DNA of 64,000 nt from Planococcus lenghuensis (GTDB taxonomy: Bacteria > Bacillota > Bacilli > Bacillales_A > Planococcaceae), in assembly GCF_001999905.1 (NCBI RefSeq), contig NZ_CP019640.1, forward strand, positions 3,204,001 to 3,268,000, given 5' to 3'. Below the pieces are notes generated by a model that was given only the letters and a program-made list of their open reading frames with translations, was not told the DNA's origin and made no database searches. Positions 60,654 to 64,000 of this stretch are shown here, piece after piece; position 1 is the first letter of the stretch; each line of letters starts with the position of its first letter. The position numbers were made by a program, and so were the translations under genes.

Positions 60654-61733
60654 TTATAGGCCTTCCAGTTCACGGAGCTCATCCGTATAACCTTGTTCGC
60701 TTGCGCCCCATCCTTCAATGTACTCGCTCAGCTGATCTGTTGTAATCTGCTCTTCCGGCAGATTTTCAGCTTCCACGAATACCGGTTCCAGGACAACTTC
60801 CGCTTCTGTTTCTTCACCGGCAAGCTTCTGGTACAAATACCTCACCTGAATGCGGCCGATGTCTTTCGGGTCCACTGCAGCCGAGGCAACCCACGGGCTG
60901 CCTTCAGTCTGCATCATCTGCAGATCTTCGTCGCTCATGTCAATTCCGTATACTTTAATATCCGTTCTGCCTGCCTGCTCAATCGCACGGACGGCGCCTT
61001 TCGCGAATTCATCCCATGAAGCCCATACAGCTGTGATGTCCCCTTCGTTCGGGTACTGCTTCAGGATCGCTTCCATCTGTGCCTGTGTATCAAGGGCCGT
61101 ATTGTCTGTTGCAGCACCGAATGCCGCCACTTCGTTGATGCCTTCGTTATTGTTCATGAATTCTTCGTAAGCCACTTGGCGGCGTTCCATCGGAGCAAAA
61201 CCGGCAACCCAGATTTTCACGATGTTCGCTTCACCGCCTGCATCTTCCGCTAATTTGTTAAGGGTCAGTTCAGCCATCTGCTGATCGCCCTGACGGAGTA
61301 CTGTCACACCGTCGACTTCAATTCCCGTATCGAATGCGACGACCGGGATTTCAGCATCCAGCGCTTTTTCAACGCCCTGATTAAGGGCTTCTTTCGTACC
61401 GTGATCGATCAGGATTCCGTCAAACCCCTGATTAACTGCGGCATCCAGGTTCGATGCCATTTTGGCCAGGTCCCCGTCAGAAGTAAATACGGTTACTTCA
61501 CCGCCGAACGCTTCCACTTGTTCTTTGACGCCTTCAATGTACTGAGCCGAGAATGTGCCGAGGTTGATCTGCATAATAAGGGCGATTTCTTTACCTACGA
61601 GCGGGTGGTCGGATACTTCAGTGGCGGCATCGGATACGGCTTCTTCTGTCACAGCGCCTTTTGGCTGGCAGCCTGCAAGCAAAAAGCCGATAACAAGCAG
61701 CGTTGCCAATACCCATAATTTCTCTTTTTTCAT
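60654..61733 (-). CDS. Sugar-type substrate-binding lipoprotein
   Basis: A 359-residue lipoprotein of the Peripla_BP_4 family. The signal KLWVLATLLVIGFLLAGCQP ends at the lipidated Cys. ALIMQINLGTFSAQYIEGVK, DAAVNQGFDGILIDHGTKEA and IPVVAFDTGIEVDGVTVLRQ form the first lobe; VYGIDMSDEDLQMMQ and PWVASAAVDPKDIGRI belong to the second. AAAAGGAGAACAATAA precedes the ATG, inside the end of mtnA, so it is coupled to it. It should capture a pentose-like ligand at the membrane surface. Confidence 0.92.
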   Translation of the reverse strand: MKKEKLWVLATLLVIGFLLAGCQPKGAVTEEAVSDAATEVSDHPLVGKEIALIMQINLGTFSAQYIEGVKEQVEAFGGEVTVFTSDGDLAKMASNLDAAVNQGFDGILIDHGTKEALNQGVEKALDAEIPVVAFDTGIEVDGVTVLRQGDQQMAELTLNKLAEDAGGEANIVKIWVAGFAPMERRQVAYEEFMNNNEGINEVAAFGAATDNTALDTQAQMEAILKQYPNEGDITAVWASWDEFAKGAVRAIEQAGRTDIKVYGIDMSDEDLQMMQTEGSPWVASAAVDPKDIGRIQVRYLYQKLAGEETEAEVVLEPVFVEAENLPEEQITTDQLSEYIEGWGASEQGYTDELRELEGL

Positions 61734-62792
61734 TTATTGTTCTCCTTTTCCGGCAGCCGCTGTAAGCAGGCCGGCAATATTTTGGTGGAAATCCGGTTCG
61801 ATGACGCCTTTTTCCGTGATGATGGCGGTGATGTATTTGGAAGGCGTTACGTCGAACGCCGGGTTATACACATTCGTTCCGGCCGGTGCGACCGGCACAT
61901 CACCGAAATGAGTGATTTCCTCAGCTTTGCGCTCTTCTATCGGAATATCTTTTCCGCTGTCAATTGACAAATCGAATGTTGAAACAGGAGCGGCTACATA
62001 AAATGGAATGCCGAACGTGTGAGCGAGCAATGCAAGGTTCAGTGTACCGATTTTATTCGCCGTGTCGCCATTCGCTGCAACCCGGTCGGCGCCGACAATG
62101 ATCGCTTCAATGTCCTTTGCGCCAATTGTATGAGCAGCCATGCTGTCGGTGATGAGTGTTACATCGACCCCTGACTGCTGCAATTCCCATACTGTCAGCC
62201 GGGCGCCCTGATAAACCGGGCGGGTCTCGCAGGCATATACGTCAAATTTCTTCCCGCGTTCGCTGCCGAGATGGAACGGAGCAAGGGCTGTTCCGTATTT
62301 TGCAGTGGCGATCGACCCGGCGTTGCAGATTGTCATAACTCGCATCTTATTTTCCAGCAGTTCCAGGCCATGCTCTCCGATCTGCCGGCAAGCCGCCTCG
62401 TCTTCTGCCCTGATTGCTTCCGCTTCCCTGAATAACTGCTGTTTCGCATCAGCCACTGACGCTGCACACGGCAATGTGCTGAGCAGCCGTTCAAGCGCCC
62501 AAGCCAGATTGACTGCCGTCGGCCGGGAGCTTGCCAGGTAATCGGCATCCTTTCGCACATACGCTTCAAAGGCGTCAAGCTCATCTGTATCATGACTCTC
62601 CGCTGCAAGCGCTAAGCCGTAGGCAGCCGTAATACCGATCGCCGGTGCGCCCCGCACTTTCAGGGAAAGGATGGCATCAAATACTTCTTCAATGGTTGTA
62701 AGGTCGATAAATTCAATGATATGCGGCAGTTTCTGCTGATCCAAAATCGTAAGCTGCCCGTCTTTCCATTCGATGGATACCGGTACTTGCAT
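61734..62792 (-). CDS. mtnA: S-methyl-5-thioribose-1-phosphate isomerase
   Basis: MtnA converts methylthioribose-1-phosphate to methylthioribulose-1-phosphate in methionine salvage. [60 protein letters not shown] (catalytic Cys), [40 protein letters not shown] (catalytic Asp in the G-A-D region) and [20 protein letters not shown] are hallmarks. It overlaps mtnK (ATGA) and runs directly into the binding-protein gene. The 352-residue length is standard. Confidence 0.96.
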   Translation of the reverse strand: MQVPVSIEWKDGQLTILDQQKLPHIIEFIDLTTIEEVFDAILSLKVRGAPAIGITAAYGLALAAESHDTDELDAFEAYVRKDADYLASSRPTAVNLAWALERLLSTLPCAASVADAKQQLFREAEAIRAEDEAACRQIGEHGLELLENKMRVMTICNAGSIATAKYGTALAPFHLGSERGKKFDVYACETRPVYQGARLTVWELQQSGVDVTLITDSMAAHTIGAKDIEAIIVGADRVAANGDTANKIGTLNLALLAHTFGIPFYVAAPVSTFDLSIDSGKDIPIEERKAEEITHFGDVPVAPAGTNVYNPAFDVTPSKYITAIITEKGVIEPDFHQNIAGLLTAAAGKGEQ

Positions 62793-63976
62793 CAGCGCAG
62801 CGCCCCGATCAGTGACAGTACGTCATCGATGGACGTAAGTTCTGCCCGCTTCAGAATGAACGCTTCACCTGTCCGCAATGCCTGCCGCTTCCGTGCAATT
62901 CGCTCTTCATCGTCTTCAATGCCGTCAAGGTCGCTGACATGTGCCAGACCGATTGTCCGGCGAATCAGCTCAGCGCCGGCAAAGCCGACGGAATCCCGGA
63001 AGATTTTTTCCAGCACGGTTTCTCTGTAACCCGTTGTATCTTTAAATGCACTTTGGTTTTCCTGTTCCCATAGCTCTGAAAACCGGGAAGAAAAGACGTC
63101 CCATGTATTCCGGATATGGTCTGTGATCACATCCCGGCCTTCTTCTCCGCGCGTGATCGACTGGAACACAAGATTCGCGAGGAAGAGGCCGACGTCAAAA
63201 CCGATCGGACCATAAAATGCAAATTCCGGGTCGATGACTTTCGTTTCATCTTTGCTTGCAAAAATACTGCCTGTGTGAAGATCGCCGTGCAGCAAAGCTT
63301 CTGCTTCAGTCAGAAAGCTCTGTTTCAGTTTCGCCGCTTCCAGTTGCAATGCCTTGTTGTTCCAGATTGCTTCGGCATCAGCAGTGAGCGCTTCTTCGAA
63401 ATCATTGGTTTCATTATTGAAGAAAGGATCTGTAAAAATCAGGTCTTCTGTAATTTTGCATAATTCCGGATTGGAGAATTCGGCAGCAAGCCGTTTTTTG
63501 TCGAATGGATGAAGTCCGAAATCCGAGGTATGGAACAGCGTCTGCGCCAAGTACTCGCCAATGTCATCCGACAGTTTCGGATACGTCTCACCAGCGATCA
63601 GGCCAGCCCGTGCAACGGTAAGATGCGACAGGTCTTCCATGACCGTGTATGCCAGCGCTTCGTCGGTTGCGTATACTTCCGGTACTAGATGCGGCACGTA
63701 TTCCCCGTGCTTTTTCAGTGCATTTGCTTCAATCTTTGCCCGTTTCAGTGTCAGCGGCCAGCTTTCACCGACCACTTTTGCATACGGCAATGCCTGTTTA
63801 ATGATAAGGCCTTTGCCGGTTTCGTCTGTTATGTGAAAGACGTAATTGAGATTGCCATCGCCGATTTCCCGGCTTGAAAGTGCCGCTCCTTTCGGAAAGA
63901 AATCTAGCTGAGCGGCAAGCTCGACTGCCGTTTGTTCTGTCAATGGGGTGTAATTCGCCGTTTCTGTAACCGCCAT
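62792..63976 (-). CDS. mtnK: S-methyl-5-thioribose kinase
   Basis: MtnK phosphorylates methylthioribose released from methylthioadenosine by the nucleosidase. It is an APH-like kinase: [20 protein letters not shown] (nucleotide loop), [20 protein letters not shown], the catalytic loop [20 protein letters not shown] and [20 protein letters not shown]. The 394-residue length matches B. subtilis MtnK. GGAAGGATTGAGTAC precedes the ATG. An S-box riboswitch is usual upstream of mtnKA in Bacillales, but the leader lies beyond the window end. Confidence 0.96.
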   Translation of the reverse strand: MAVTETANYTPLTEQTAVELAAQLDFFPKGAALSSREIGDGNLNYVFHITDETGKGLIIKQALPYAKVVGESWPLTLKRAKIEANALKKHGEYVPHLVPEVYATDEALAYTVMEDLSHLTVARAGLIAGETYPKLSDDIGEYLAQTLFHTSDFGLHPFDKKRLAAEFSNPELCKITEDLIFTDPFFNNETNDFEEALTADAEAIWNNKALQLEAAKLKQSFLTEAEALLHGDLHTGSIFASKDETKVIDPEFAFYGPIGFDVGLFLANLVFQSITRGEEGRDVITDHIRNTWDVFSSRFSELWEQENQSAFKDTTGYRETVLEKIFRDSVGFAGAELIRRTIGLAHVSDLDGIEDDEERIARKRQALRTGEAFILKRAELTSIDDVLSLIGALR

Positions 63977-64000
63977 CTGTACTCAATCCTTCCCTGAAAA

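Noticed and set aside
1-64000. Prophage, plasmid or defence island
   Set aside because: No phage structural, integrase, replication or restriction genes were seen; accessory DNA is limited to one IS3 element and one TnpB element.
1-64000. tRNA or rRNA genes
   Set aside because: No cloverleaf-like or rRNA-like conserved sequence was recognised by eye on either strand; a covariance-model scan would be needed to exclude a single tRNA.

Overview
The window reads as chromosomal DNA of a moderately GC-rich Bacillota of the order Bacillales, most likely Planococcaceae (Planococcus/Planomicrobium-like). This is inferred from the strong AGGAGG ribosome binding sites, GTG/TTG starts, Bacillus-type gene sets (hisZ-hisG-hisD-hisB, hisJ, pxpBCA with a YcsG-like carrier, hom-thrC-thrB, thrD, catE), a sigma-B-like promoter, SLH and teichoic-acid functions, and a Bacillaceae-type GC-rich dispersed repeat. 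I ran no database search. Layout: 1-5 kb holds the minus-strand histidine operon (hisZ, hisG, hisD, partial hisB). A dispersed repeat pair and an IS3-family element separate hisZ from hisG, and hisJ is divergent from hisZ. 5-12 kb has a hydrolase, catE, a DUF948 stress protein, a purine permease and a nucleoside permease, with a 20/21-nt repeat array between the permeases. 12-16 kb is the 5-oxoprolinase operon pxpB-pxpC-pxpA plus an NRAMP-like carrier. 16-18 kb has two teichoic-acid-type genes. 18-27 kb mixes membrane, stress and regulatory genes, ending in a NarL-type two-component pair. 27-29 kb is a lone TnpB element. 29-32 kb is a large secreted S8/SLH protease. 34-39 kb is an ion and osmolyte region: two inverted K+-channel paralogs, a DUF421 gene and a BCCT carrier. 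39-46 kb has a type II NADH dehydrogenase, universal stress proteins, a SulP carrier and a recombinase-like regulator. 46-51 kb holds threonine biosynthesis. 51-56 kb is a cobalamin-riboswitch-led operon for class I ribonucleotide reductase. 56-64 kb has a diguanylate cyclase, a Yip1-family protein and a methylthioribose salvage operon fused in transcription to a sugar-type ABC importer. The most unusual signal is that three otherwise full-length, well-conserved genes each carry exactly one in-frame stop, and all three stops are TAG: a DUF421 gene at 18676, a zinc metallopeptidase at 23423 where TAG replaces the catalytic Glu of HExxH, and a K+ channel at 37347 where its paralog has Trp. A fourth gene, a second DUF421, has a one-base frameshift. 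By my own reading only four intact genes in the window end in TAG (hisJ, the NarL-type regulator, thrD, nrdF). Pseudogenes or read errors are the default explanation; amber suppression is the interesting alternative. Other points of interest are the B12 riboswitch over thioesterase-nrdE-nrdF-flavodoxin, the mtnK-mtnA-ABC arrangement, divergent hisZ/hisJ promoters that share one palindromic -35 box, and a serine-recombinase homolog that has lost its catalytic residues and sits beside a palindrome upstream of a SulP gene.
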